64,000 bases of DNA. Origin: Defluviimonas salinarum (GTDB lineage Bacteria > Pseudomonadota > Alphaproteobacteria > Rhodobacterales > Rhodobacteraceae). The stretch lies in contig NZ_JAPDOG010000022.1 in the NCBI RefSeq assembly GCF_026013545.1, positions 1-64,000 on the forward strand, written 5' to 3'. The translations under genes were made by a program, and so were the position numbers. The notes beneath the pieces were generated by a model that was given only the letters and a program-made list of their open reading frames with translations, was not told the origin of the DNA and searched no databases. Below are positions 9,020 to 17,380 of the stretch, piece by piece (within the stretch, counting starts at the first letter, position 1; every line of letters starts with the position of its first letter).

Positions 9020-10393
9020 TCACTGCAGAAGCTGTGCCGCCTCGGCGTATGACAGGCCTTCTACTTCGCACAGGCTATCTACGAGCGTGCAGCGAAAGGT
9101 CATTGCATGTTTCGCAACCCTCGCTGCTCGCTCATAGCCCAGTTGATGTACGAGATCGACGGCATTAACCAGGCTGTTCGCCAGCAGCGAGGCGCAGCGC
9201 TGCTCATCCGCCTTGATGCCGCGGACACATTTCTCCGCAAGGTGCTCGAACGCGCGACTGAGCATCCGCATGGATTGCAGGACATTGAGCGCGGCGATTG
9301 GTTCCATCGCATTGAGTTGCAGCTGACCGGCTTCCGCCGCCAGCGTGACGGTGAGATCATTGCCGATGACCTGAAACGCGACCTGATTGACCACCTCCGG
9401 AATGACGGGATTAACCTTGCCCGGCATGATGGACGAACCGGCTTGTATCGGGGGCAGGACAAGTTCGCCGATCCCAGCGCGCGGTCCGCTGCTCAGAAGG
9501 CGCAGATCGTTGCACACTTTCGATATCTTGACCGCGATGCGTTTCAGCATGCCGGAAAACATGACGATGTCACCAAGCTCCGAGGAGGCCTCGATCAGGT
9601 TGTCGGCAAGCCGAAGCGGGCGGCCAGATATCCGCGACAACTCTTCGATGACACGCGGGGCGTAACCCGTCGGCGTGTTGGTTCCGGTGCCAACCGCAGT
9701 GCCGCCAAGATTGATTTCATGCAAAAGCGCCGCTACCTCATCAATGCGCCGGCAGTCCTCCGAAAACGTCACGGCAAAGGCCGCGAATTCATCTCCCAAC
9801 GAGATCGGCACCGCATCCTGAAGCTGGGTGCGTCCGACCTTCATGATGGGACGGAACTCATCCGCCTTTTCGTTGAAGGCCGCGACGAGCGAGGAAATCG
9901 CGGCTTTCAGTGGGCCAATTCCCGCCAACATGGCCAGCCGCAACGCCGACGGATACACGTCATTCGTGGACTGCGACCGGTTGACGTCGTCATTCGGGTG
10001 CAGAACGCGATAGTCCCCGAAGGGCAATCCCAGATGCGCCAGAGCCGCATTGGCGATCACTTCGTTGGCGTTCATGTTGGTCGAGGTGCCCGCGCCACCC
10101 TGCACCATATCCACGACGAACTGGTCATGATGCTGCCCGCCGATCACCTCTTCGCAGGCTTCACAGATCGCCTGGGACTTCTCTGCGGAAAGCACGCCCA
10201 GATCCCGGTTGGTAAGGGCCGCGGCCTTCTTGATCATCGCCAGTGCCACGACAAGCTCGGGAAAGTCCGACAGCTTCAGCGCGGTGAACTGAAAGTTCCC
10301 CCGTGCCCGTTCCGTGTGTGCGCCATACATGGCACTGGCTGGAACCTGTACCTCGCCGAGCGAATCCCGTTCAGTGCGATAGGTCTGAGTCAT
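9020..10393 (-). CDS. aspA: Aspartate ammonia-lyase
   Basis: A 457-residue member of the fumarase/aspartase superfamily. It has GTSTNMNANEV (102-112), the NDDVNRSQSTND substrate-binding stretch and the family signature GSSIMPGKVNP at about 319-329, where the catalytic Ser lies. Aspartase converts L-aspartate to fumarate and ammonia. I start it at ATG 10393 (MTQTYRTERD); 17 earlier in-frame residues look spurious. It is the last gene of a minus-strand run with a class III aminotransferase, a semialdehyde dehydrogenase, an Lrp regulator and a DoeA-like hydrolase. It would drain aspartate made by those enzymes into the TCA cycle. Distinction from fumarase C is by the aspartase-like sequence and context. 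Confidence 0.88.
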   Translation of the reverse strand: MTQTYRTERDSLGEVQVPASAMYGAHTERARGNFQFTALKLSDFPELVVALAMIKKAAALTNRDLGVLSAEKSQAICEACEEVIGGQHHDQFVVDMVQGGAGTSTNMNANEVIANAALAHLGLPFGDYRVLHPNDDVNRSQSTNDVYPSALRLAMLAGIGPLKAAISSLVAAFNEKADEFRPIMKVGRTQLQDAVPISLGDEFAAFAVTFSEDCRRIDEVAALLHEINLGGTAVGTGTNTPTGYAPRVIEELSRISGRPLRLADNLIEASSELGDIVMFSGMLKRIAVKISKVCNDLRLLSSGPRAGIGELVLPPIQAGSSIMPGKVNPVIPEVVNQVAFQVIGNDLTVTLAAEAGQLQLNAMEPIAALNVLQSMRMLSRAFEHLAEKCVRGIKADEQRCASLLANSLVNAVDLVHQLGYERAARVAKHAMTFRCTLVDSLCEVEGLSYAEAAQLLQ

Positions 10394-10480
10394 TTCGGAG
10401 TTCCGATCTGATGAGGACAGGGTTCGCGATGTTAGCGCGGGCATTCTGAGCTCCGGTCGTCGCAGCTTCCGAGGTAGCGT

Positions 10481-11851
10481 TCAGGACAAAACTTCCTTTA
10501 CGGCGTCCGCCAGCTTGCCGACGACCTCATCCGCCTCTTCGCGGGTAAGGCAGAAGGGCGGCGCGAAGCCAAGGATGTCACCCTGCGGCATGGCCCGGCT
10601 GATGACCCGGCGGTTCAGAAGCGCGGCATTCACCTTCGCACCCACCGCCCTGGCCGGATCGAAGAAGGTGCGGTCAGCCCTGTCCTCGACGAACTCGACC
10701 GCGCAGAGCAGGCCCTCGCCCCGGATGTCACCGACATTCGGATGATCGCCCAGGGCGGAGACAAGTGCGTCCTTGAAATACGCCCCGGTATCGCGGGCAT
10801 TGCCGATCAGGTCGAGATCGTCGATGAGCTTGAGATTGGCGACGCCGGCGGCGGCGCCGATCGGGTGGGCCGAATAGGTCCAGCCGTGGCCGATCGAGCC
10901 GAACTGGTCGGTGCCCTGTTCCAGCACCGTCCAGACCTTGTCCGAAACGATCGAGCCCGACAGCGGCGCATAGGCCGAGGTCAGACCCTTGGCGATGGTG
11001 ATGATGTCGGGCTTGATGCCGTAATGCTCGGACCCGAACATCGTGCCGAGCCGGCCGAAGCCGGTGACGACCTCGTCGGCGATCAGCAGGATGTCGTGCT
11101 TTTGCAGCACGGCCTGGATCGCCGGCCAGTAGCCGGCCGGCGGCGGCACAAGGCCGCCGGTGCCAAGCGCCGGCTCGCCGATGAAGGCGGCGATCGTGTC
11201 CGCGCCCTCGCGCTCGATCAGCGCTTCGAGTTCGGCCACGCAATGGGCAACGAAATCGGTTTCGGACTGCGCGAGGTCCCTTCGGCGGAAGTAATAGGGC
11301 GCCTCGGTGTGCACGACCTGCGTCAGCGGCAGGTCGAACTTCTTGTGGAACAGGTCGAGACCCGTCAGCGACCCGGTCATCAGACCCGAGCCGTGATAGC
11401 CGCGCCAGCGCGAAATGATCTTCTTCTTCGCGGGCTGACCCAGCACGTTATTGAAATACCAGACCAACTTGATGTTGGTTTCGTTCGCGTCCGATCCGCT
11501 CAGGCCGAAATAGACCTTGCTCATGTGATCGGGCGCGCGATCGAGAATCATCTTGGCAAGCGTGATAGACGCCTCGGTGCCGTGGCCGACATAGGAATGG
11601 TAGTAGGCAAGCTGGTGCGCCTGTTCGGCAATGGCCTCGGCGATCTCGGTGCGGCCATAGCCGACGTTCACGCAGTAGAGCCCGGCAAAGGCATCGAGCA
11701 GACGGTTTCCGTTGCGGTCCTGGATATGGCAGCCCGAACCGCCGGTGACGACACGCTGGGGAAGGTTGCCGCGGGCAAATTCCGCGAGGTGGGTCGAGGG
11801 GTGAAAGAAGTTCTCGCGGTCCCACTGTTCAAGTTGGTCATTGTGCAGCAT
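10481..11851 (-). CDS. doeD: Class III aminotransferase, probable diaminobutyrate transaminase
   Basis: A 456-residue PLP enzyme of fold type I. Markers are the [14 protein letters not shown] cofactor region (119-132), Asp259 in [10 protein letters not shown], and the PLP lysine Lys288 in TIAKGL. Homologues of this subtype sit beside the semialdehyde dehydrogenase and AsnC/Lrp gene in alphaproteobacterial ectoine-utilisation clusters (called Atf or DoeD), where they convert L-2,4-diaminobutyrate to aspartate semialdehyde. The neighbouring genes here match that set. Nineteen bases separate it from the dehydrogenase gene upstream. Other omega-amino substrates such as putrescine or beta-alanine cannot be excluded from sequence. 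Confidence 0.8.
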   Translation of the reverse strand: MLHNDQLEQWDRENFFHPSTHLAEFARGNLPQRVVTGGSGCHIQDRNGNRLLDAFAGLYCVNVGYGRTEIAEAIAEQAHQLAYYHSYVGHGTEASITLAKMILDRAPDHMSKVYFGLSGSDANETNIKLVWYFNNVLGQPAKKKIISRWRGYHGSGLMTGSLTGLDLFHKKFDLPLTQVVHTEAPYYFRRRDLAQSETDFVAHCVAELEALIEREGADTIAAFIGEPALGTGGLVPPPAGYWPAIQAVLQKHDILLIADEVVTGFGRLGTMFGSEHYGIKPDIITIAKGLTSAYAPLSGSIVSDKVWTVLEQGTDQFGSIGHGWTYSAHPIGAAAGVANLKLIDDLDLIGNARDTGAYFKDALVSALGDHPNVGDIRGEGLLCAVEFVEDRADRTFFDPARAVGAKVNAALLNRRVISRAMPQGDILGFAPPFCLTREEADEVVGKLADAVKEVLS

Positions 11852-11869
11852 CGTGTTTCCTTTCCCTTC

Positions 11870-13345
11870 TCAGGCCCAGTCCCGGCAGACGTATTTGATC
11901 TCCATGAATTCCTGCATTCCGCACCTCGCGCCTTCGCGCCCCAGACCGGATTGCTTGGTCCCGCCGAAGGGAATCGGCGCGCCCGTGACCTTGGTCCGGT
12001 TGACCGCGACCATACCGTATTGCAGCGCCCGGCTTAGTCGGTAGATGCGCCGCGGATCGTGGCTGTGCAGATAGGCGATCAGGCCGTACTCGGTGTCGTT
12101 GGCCAGCGCGACGACCTCATCCTCGCCGTCGAACGGCGTGATCGCCGCCACCGGGCCAAAGGTCTCCTCGCGCATGATCAGCGCCTCGGCGGGCACGTCG
12201 GTCAGCACGGTCGGCTCGTAGAAAAGCGGACCCAGTGCATGACGCTTGCCGCCACAGCCAAGCCGGGCGCCTTTTGCCAACGCGTCGGCGACGTGCTCTT
12301 CCTGTTTGGCCACGGCCTTTTCGTTCATCAGCGGCCCGATATCGGGATCGTCCATCCCCTTGCCGACGGTCAGCGCCCGCGTTGCGGCGATGAATTTCGC
12401 GCAGAAGGCGTCATAGACCGGACGTTCGACAAAGATGCGGTTGGCGCCAAGGCAATCCTGCCCCGATGTTGCGAACTTGGCCTTGATGCTCTCGGTCACG
12501 GCATGGTCGAGATCGACGCCTTTAAATATGATGACCGGCGCATGTCCGCCCAGTTCCATGACCAGCTTCTTCACGGTATCGGCGGACTGGCGGTAAAGCA
12601 GCCGCCCGACCTCGGTCGAACCGGTGAACGATAGGGCGCGCACGCGGGTATCTTTCGTCCAGGGTGGAACGACGGTCGAGGCGCGGCCCGTGACCACGTT
12701 AAACACCCCCGGCGGAAAGCCCGCGCGCTCGGCCAGTTCGGCCAGCGCCAGCGCCGAATACGGCGTTTCCGACGATGGATGAGCGACGATCGTGCAGCCG
12801 GCGGCCAGCGCCGCTGCCGCCTTGCGGGTCAGCATCGCGGCTGGAAAGTTCCAGGGCGTGATCAGCGCCACGACCCCCACCGGTTCCAGCCAGAGTTCAA
12901 CCTCGGCATCGTTAAGATGGCTGGTCACGCCCTCGATGTTCGGACGCTTTGCCTCTTCGGCATAGTATTCAATGAACGAGGCAGCATAGTCGATCTCGCC
13001 GCGCGCTTCCGAAACGGGCTTGCCCTGTTCGAGCACCATGATCCGGGCCAGGTCTTCCTTCGCGGCGATCACCAGATCGAACCAGCGGCGCAGGATCGCG
13101 GCGCGGTCCTGCGGCAGCATTCCGGCCCAGCCGGCGAAGGCGCCTTGCGCCGCATCGACCGCGCCCGTGCTTTCCTCTTCCGAAAGCGCCGAGACCTCGC
13201 CCAGCAGCGCACCGGTGGCCGGATCGCTAACGGCCAGAACGGCGCCGTCGGCTGCAGCGGTCCATTTTCCGCCGATATAGGAAAAAGACCGGACGAGCCT
13301 GGCGTCAGCCACCGGAATTCCGGTTGGGGAGGTTTCTTGGTTCAT
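11870..13345 (-). CDS. doeC: NAD(P)-dependent semialdehyde dehydrogenase
   Basis: A 491-residue aldehyde dehydrogenase of the succinate-semialdehyde type. It shows TPWNFPAAM (163-171), the GSTEVGR cofactor loop near 242, general base Glu264 in ELGGHAP and nucleophile Cys298 in SGQDCLG. I chose ATG 13345 (MNQETSP); the open frame extends 8 codons further. Between an Lrp-type regulator and the class III aminotransferase, it corresponds to Ssd/DoeC, which oxidises aspartate semialdehyde to aspartate in ectoine breakdown. A role in GABA/succinate-semialdehyde oxidation is the alternative. Confidence 0.82.
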   Translation of the reverse strand: MNQETSPTGIPVADARLVRSFSYIGGKWTAAADGAVLAVSDPATGALLGEVSALSEEESTGAVDAAQGAFAGWAGMLPQDRAAILRRWFDLVIAAKEDLARIMVLEQGKPVSEARGEIDYAASFIEYYAEEAKRPNIEGVTSHLNDAEVELWLEPVGVVALITPWNFPAAMLTRKAAAALAAGCTIVAHPSSETPYSALALAELAERAGFPPGVFNVVTGRASTVVPPWTKDTRVRALSFTGSTEVGRLLYRQSADTVKKLVMELGGHAPVIIFKGVDLDHAVTESIKAKFATSGQDCLGANRIFVERPVYDAFCAKFIAATRALTVGKGMDDPDIGPLMNEKAVAKQEEHVADALAKGARLGCGGKRHALGPLFYEPTVLTDVPAEALIMREETFGPVAAITPFDGEDEVVALANDTEYGLIAYLHSHDPRRIYRLSRALQYGMVAVNRTKVTGAPIPFGGTKQSGLGREGARCGMQEFMEIKYVCRDWA

Positions 13346-13471
13346 CACGCGACCTCGAAAAAGTTGCACTTTCGTTGGCCGAAAGAATAGTGCAGCGCGG
13401 TCCGTGGGTGTCTCTGTTCTCGCGTTGAAAATCAGAAGAAACAGTAAGTTACGACGGTGAATCCACGGATT

Positions 13472-13954
13472 TTATCTGCCTGCTGCCGGAAGCTCCTCGG
13501 GGATGTCCTTGACGGTCTTGGTGACGATGTAGCCGAAGTACCGCTCGATCCCCAGATCGCTATCGAGAAGCACGTCCATCAGGCGCTGATACGCATCCAC
13601 ATCCGCCACGACCGCCCGAAGGATATAGTCGATGCCGCCGCCGGTCGCCCAGCAGGCCTGGATCTGCTCGACCCCCTGCACGGCCTGCTCGAACCGGCGA
13701 AAATCCCCAGCCTTGTGTCCGGCAAGCGTAACCTCGACGAGAACTTCGGTCACGGGTGCGATAGCACGAATGTCGATCATGGCGCGATAACCGGTGATCA
13801 ATCCGGCCTTTTCAAGCTTCTTCAGGCGTTCCCAGCAGGGGCTCGGCGAAAGGTTGACCCGCTCAGCGAGCGCCGTCTTGGTGATGCGTCCGTTCCGCTG
13901 TAGCTCTCGCAGGATAGCGAAGTCAAAGGCGTCGAGTTTCAATGGTCTTGCCAT
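13472..13954 (-). CDS. doeX: Lrp/AsnC-family regulator (DoeX/AsnC-like)
   Basis: A 160-residue Lrp-type regulator. An N-terminal winged helix-turn-helix (LDAFDFAILRELQRNG, then ITKTALAERVNLSPSPCWERLKKL) is followed by a RAM/effector domain rich in beta strands (VLVEVTLAGHK). Start ATG 13954 gives MARPLKLD, a standard beginning. The gene lies inside the run between the DoeA-like hydrolase and the semialdehyde dehydrogenase, the position of AsnC/DoeX in ectoine clusters. It probably senses an amino-acid intermediate of the pathway. A 9-bp inverted repeat lies at 14013-14040 just upstream. Confidence 0.85.
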   Translation of the reverse strand: MARPLKLDAFDFAILRELQRNGRITKTALAERVNLSPSPCWERLKKLEKAGLITGYRAMIDIRAIAPVTEVLVEVTLAGHKAGDFRRFEQAVQGVEQIQACWATGGGIDYILRAVVADVDAYQRLMDVLLDSDLGIERYFGYIVTKTVKDIPEELPAAGR

Positions 13955-14012
13955 CGCACTCTCCTTGTTGCGCCAACGGCGAGGGATGGGCTGCCAGCCT
14001 ATTTCAAGAAAC

Positions 14013-14040
14013 ATCCTCCGGCGCTGGTGCACCGGAGGAT
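14013..14040 (-). terminator. Stem-loop after the DoeA-like gene
   Basis: ATCCTCCGG at 14013-14021 and CCGGAGGAT at 14032-14040 form a perfect 9-bp stem with a 10-base loop, 25 bp beyond the hydrolase stop and about 60 bp before the Lrp start. On the minus strand it is followed by a weak T-rich stretch (GTTTCTTG). It may be a partial terminator that lowers expression of the downstream genes, or an mRNA processing site. Confidence 0.5.
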
Positions 14041-14065
14041 CTTAGGCAGCCGATCAACTGTTGCC

Positions 14066-15223
14066 TCAGGCTTGGAAGACTTCCTTCGGGAAGTCAAAAA
14101 GCGAGCGGCAACCGCTCTCGGTCACGACGATCGACTCGGTGATGCCGACGCCGCCGAAGCCCGGAACTTGGACCCAGGGGATCAGGTGGAAGGTCATGTT
14201 CTTCTCCAGCGGCCGGTCATGGGCGTCCACCATCGACAGGATGTGGCCTTCGCCCCAGTCGGGCGGGAAGCCGATCCCGATGGAATAGGCCGTCCGCGCG
14301 GCCTGTTCGACATGCGGCGCGCCCTTCTTGATGATGTCGCGGGCGATCTTGTCGATATCGCATGCGGGGACGCCGGGCTTGATCGCTTCCATCGTCGCCT
14401 GCATGGCCTCGAGGCAGACCTTCTCGCCGTCCTTGATCTCCTGCGGGGTCTTGCCAATGGTCACGGTTCGCATCATTGGCGCGTGATAGCGGTTGTAGCA
14501 GCCCGCGACCTCGAGGAAGACATAGTCTTGGGCATTGGTCACGCGCCGTTCCCAGGTCATGTGACCAACCGCACCACGCCAGCCGGTCGCGACGAAGGGC
14601 GCCATCGCCGGCCATTCCGATCCGGCCTTGAGCATCGCGTGATAGATCTCGGCGGCGATGTCGTTTTCCGACACGCCCGGACCGGCGGCCTTGATGCCCG
14701 CCATCATGCCCGCCTCAGTCGTCTTGGCGGCCAGTTCCATCTTTTCGATCTCGAGATCGGATTTCACGACACGCAGCTCTTCGACGATGCCGGTGCAGTT
14801 GGCGAACTTGGCGTTCGGCAGTTTCGAGATCAGCCCTTCCTGTTCGTGCTTGCGGAAGAAATAGGCGTTCATGTCGAGCCCGATCCTGCCCTTGTCGAGG
14901 CCCCATTCAATCAGGGCGTCGGCCAGCACGCGCGTCGGGTCGGTGAAGTCGGCATAGGGCCGCGAATGCTTGATCCAGGTGCGCGCCGGGATGTTGCTCG
15001 ATTCCAGCAGGCGCGTGACCATGAAGGGTTCTTTGTCGAGCGGAACCACGATGACCTGGAACCAGTAGTAGCCAGGGGTCTGGTAGCCGGAAAGGTAGAA
15101 CAGATCGTGCGGCATCGACATGATCACGGCATCAAGGCCGCGTGCCGCCATCAGCTTGCGCAGGTTCGCGACACGGGTGTCGAACTCCGCCTGTGGAAAT
15201 ACAAGATCGCCATGTTCGGGCAT
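14066..15223 (-). CDS. doeA: M24-fold hydrolase, ectoine hydrolase-like (DoeA/EutD)
   Basis: A 385-residue creatinase/aminopeptidase-P-like protein: an N-terminal creatinase domain (FYLSGYQTPGYYWFQ) and a C-terminal pita-bread domain (SIGIGFPPDWGEGHI, FHLIPW, GITESIVVTE). The positions that hold the two metal-binding Asp residues in true M24 peptidases read LEVAGCYNRYHAP, so metal binding is probably lost, as in creatinase and ectoine hydrolase. DoeA opens the ectoine ring to N-acetyl-diaminobutyrate. The neighbours (Lrp, dehydrogenase, aminotransferase, and eutB/eutC nearby) support that role. Creatinase or a related C-N hydrolase is the main alternative, since the sequence is not a textbook DoeA. 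ATG 15223 is chosen; upstream in-frame sequence is poor. Confidence 0.7.
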   Translation of the reverse strand: MPEHGDLVFPQAEFDTRVANLRKLMAARGLDAVIMSMPHDLFYLSGYQTPGYYWFQVIVVPLDKEPFMVTRLLESSNIPARTWIKHSRPYADFTDPTRVLADALIEWGLDKGRIGLDMNAYFFRKHEQEGLISKLPNAKFANCTGIVEELRVVKSDLEIEKMELAAKTTEAGMMAGIKAAGPGVSENDIAAEIYHAMLKAGSEWPAMAPFVATGWRGAVGHMTWERRVTNAQDYVFLEVAGCYNRYHAPMMRTVTIGKTPQEIKDGEKVCLEAMQATMEAIKPGVPACDIDKIARDIIKKGAPHVEQAARTAYSIGIGFPPDWGEGHILSMVDAHDRPLEKNMTFHLIPWVQVPGFGGVGITESIVVTESGCRSLFDFPKEVFQA

Positions 15224-15739
15224 TCTGAGTGTCCTTCTTGGTTGGTCGGTAGGGGCAGTCGCTCCGGCGGAGCAGCTGGGGGTTGGGTCGATCAGATCAC
15301 GGTCGGCGGGCGCCATCCCTCGCGCCTTGTCAGATCGGGTAGGAAAAGAGACCGGCCCGCGCCGAAGCGCGAACCGGTCAGGGAGCATCCTCATGAACGG
15401 GCAGCATGTTTCGTCGTGTCGGAGGCCAAGCGGCCGGCAACCAGGTGATAAGTCGAGTTCGGGCGGGTCATCGTGCTAACGTTGATGTTGGCGTTGCGGC
15501 AGCACGCGATGCCCAAACAGATCGGGCCGATTGCTGAAACCGAAGCGGTCATTATGAGGCCCTCACCAAATGAAATACCGAATGTCACCGTAGAGGTTCC
15601 CGCGATCTGAGCCCGATCGGAACATCGCTCGCCGGGCCGTTCCTTGGGATTGAAGCGCAGGTTTCACTATTGTTGAACCCACGAGAACTCGAACTCACTT
15701 TGAAGAACCTCAAAGAATTATGATCGTTGGGTCACGGCA
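15224..15739. other. Leader/promoter region of the doeA run, with a possible small ORF
   Basis: About 515 bp upstream of the doeA-like gene. An open frame on the minus strand from ATG 15552 to 15391 encodes 53 residues (MTASVSAIGPICLG, later ACCRNAN) with a GAGGGCC ribosome-site-like stretch before it. It could be a leader peptide, but I recognise no family and the evidence is weak. An ACTTTGA...TCAAAG inverted repeat is at 15697-15715. Nothing else is evident. Confidence 0.35.
15697..15715. promoter_or_regulatory. ACTTTGA operator candidate, doeA run
   Basis: CTTTGA at 15698-15703 and TCAAAG at 15710-15715 form a 6-bp inverted repeat with a 6-base spacer, extended to ACTTTGA on the left. 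Similar sites precede the binding-protein gene (16845), eutB (21203) and proV (23634). It lies in the only large upstream gap of the doeA run. Confidence 0.45.
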
Positions 15740-15741
15740 AA

Positions 15742-15771
15742 AGAAAAGCGGCCGAATTTCTTCGACCGCTT
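15742..15771 (-). terminator. Rho-independent terminator of the binding-protein gene
   Basis: AGCGGCCGAA at 15747-15756 pairs with TTCGACCGCT at 15761-15770 (9 of 10 pairs, TTTC loop). On the minus strand the stem is followed by TTTTCTTTT. It lies 22 bp beyond the stop of the OpuAC-type gene and isolates that gene from the doeA run. Confidence 0.82.
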
Positions 15772-15792
15772 ATTGTTAATACTTTCAGATTC

Positions 15793-16740
15793 TTAGTTCA
15801 TCCAGGCTGACCACATGCTCCGGTTGGTCTCGATCCACTCCTGCGCTACCGCCTCAATATCGCGCCCCTCGACGTCAACTTCGCCGGTGGCGTTTGAAAC
15901 CGCGGCCGTTTGCATCTGGAACAGATGGACCAGACGCGCCGCTTTCGGGTCGCGATCGCTGAAGGACTTGCTGCCGATCTTCCAGAGCCAGCCTGCGGAA
16001 TAGCCGCAATCATAGGTGGCATCCGGGTTCGGACCCCAAGCGGCGTCTTCATAGCAGGCGTCGTCATGTTCGCCGAATTCGACGAAGCCGCCCGGTACCT
16101 GTTCGAAATACCAGTGCGGCACGAAACCCCAGCCGAGGATCGGTTCCTCGTTGTCGACCGCGCCCTTGACCGTGGCCACCATCGTAACCGGCGAACCCGA
16201 GCTGATGGCCTCGAAGTTCAGTTGCAGCGCGTCCATGCGACGCTGGCCGTCGGTTTCCCAATCGGCGGGTGCGTCGACGTACCGGCCGCGCGGTTCGGTT
16301 TCAACCGTTGAGAGCGCCTTGACGCAGGCTTCGTTCTGAAGCGCCGTCCAATCAGGCAGGCCCGGGCAGACTTCGGTCATGTAGTCCGGGTACCACCAGC
16401 CTTCCTTGATCCGAACGCCGGAGGTACCGAAGTTCACGACAGCTCCCGCTTCCACCGAGTCCATCAAGGTGTGCCATCCCGCAGTATCCCAGAAGGCCGC
16501 GACAACATCGATGTCACCGGTTTCCAGCGCGGGGACGAGCGCGGTATAATCCACCCGGACATACTCTACGTTGATCCCGGCCTCTTTCAGCACGCCGCCC
16601 AGCGTGTAAGTCAGGAAATCGCCATCAGTCGAGTCAATGACTGCGATCCGAACCGGCTCGGCTGATTGCGCGACGGCACTGCTCGCTGTCGAGAGGATGG
16701 AAGCTGCGGCGATGCCCAGAACTGTTGCAGTGGTTTTCAT
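15793..16740 (-). CDS. Glycine-betaine/ectoine-type ABC substrate-binding protein
   Basis: A 315-residue periplasmic protein. Residues 1-24 are a Sec signal peptide (MKTTATVLGIAAASIL, AVAQS). The mature part is an OpuAC/ProX-type domain beginning VRIAVIDSTDGDF and containing several tryptophans (FWDTAGWH, EGWWYPD, GWGFVPHWYF) of the kind that form aromatic cages for quaternary or cyclic ammonium solutes. It is transcribed alone, with its own terminator. The likely partners are ProV and ProW encoded at 23775-26798. Substrate could be glycine betaine, ectoine or proline betaine. An ACTTTGA site lies about 105 bp upstream. Confidence 0.88.
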   Translation of the reverse strand: MKTTATVLGIAAASILSTASSAVAQSAEPVRIAVIDSTDGDFLTYTLGGVLKEAGINVEYVRVDYTALVPALETGDIDVVAAFWDTAGWHTLMDSVEAGAVVNFGTSGVRIKEGWWYPDYMTEVCPGLPDWTALQNEACVKALSTVETEPRGRYVDAPADWETDGQRRMDALQLNFEAISSGSPVTMVATVKGAVDNEEPILGWGFVPHWYFEQVPGGFVEFGEHDDACYEDAAWGPNPDATYDCGYSAGWLWKIGSKSFSDRDPKAARLVHLFQMQTAAVSNATGEVDVEGRDIEAVAQEWIETNRSMWSAWMN

Positions 16741-16844
16741 TCGTCTCTCCCCGTGGATGAAAGCCGGTCGCCCGATGCCGGGCAGACCTTCAGAGGCAGG
16801 ATGCGGACTTTCAGGTTTTCAAGAAGGGACAGTGGCTCAACGTT

Positions 16845-16863
16845 ACTTTGAGAAACACTAAAC
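16845..16863. promoter_or_regulatory. ACTTTGA operator candidate, binding-protein gene
   Basis: The 14 bases TTACTTTGAGAAAC at 16843-16856 are identical to 23632-23645 before proV. Here the second half of the repeat is degenerate (CTAAAC). The site lies about 105 bp upstream of the binding-protein start on the minus strand. Confidence 0.45.
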
Positions 16864-16997
16864 CGACGGAGTTCGGCTCTGAGGGGCGACCAATGCTTCG
16901 AGCATGGCCAAAGCTTACTTGTGGTGTCCAGTCTCCTACCGACAACTCAGTTTGTTAGCCCGTGGTGGAGATTAGCTTCATCGAGAAGGATGAGAGA

Positions 16998-17363
16998 ATG
17001 GCACCCAAATGCATGGTTCTGAGTTCGACTGGACCAGAGGGCGGACTTGCCCGCGTACATGACATCGATCCGGCTATGGTCCTGAGCGGATCGCCAAACG
17101 AGCACAGCGCGTCATTTGCGAGTGTCGATGGAAAGTTCGATGTCGGGATCTTTCAGGCCGATGCCTACGAAGAGCGCATCGAAAACTATCCCGTGGCCGA
17201 GGTGATGGTGATCCTTGAGGGGCAGGCCCGGCTTGAATCCGATGACGGCACCGTAACTGAACTGCGCAGGGGCGATGTGGCCTATATCGAGAACGGCTGG
17301 ACCGGCTACTGGCGCCAATCGGCGCGAATGCGCAAGTTCACCGTGATGTATACGCCCGATTGA
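16998..17363 (+). CDS. Cupin-domain protein (DUF861/EutQ-like)
   Basis: A 121-residue single cupin. The barrel is recognisable from AEVMVILEGQARLESDDG, then RRGDVAYIENGWTGYWRQ. The sequence type (W-rich end, no clear His-His-Glu metal set in the first motif) resembles the DUF861 cupins found beside purine and ethanolamine catabolism. I start it at ATG 16998 because GAGAAGGA precedes it; a GTG at 16962 extends the frame. It lies alone on the plus strand, convergent with the amidohydrolase gene 17 bp away. Function is not deducible; a small-molecule binding or isomerase role within the solute cluster is possible. Confidence 0.75.
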   Translation: MAPKCMVLSSTGPEGGLARVHDIDPAMVLSGSPNEHSASFASVDGKFDVGIFQADAYEERIENYPVAEVMVILEGQARLESDDGTVTELRRGDVAYIENGWTGYWRQSARMRKFTVMYTPD

Positions 17364-17380
17364 CGGAAAGGGGGGGCAAT

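Noticed and set aside
10742-12037. 431-residue plus-strand frame across doeD and doeC
   Set aside because: Antisense to two conserved enzymes and spans their junction, which a real gene would be unlikely to do.
13472-15223. Gene order read as a GABA or creatine pathway
   Set aside because: GABA loci carry gabT/gabD without an M24 hydrolase or eutB/eutC nearby, and creatine loci usually carry sarcosine oxidase genes; neither fits as well as ectoine use, though creatinase remains an alternative for the M24 gene itself.
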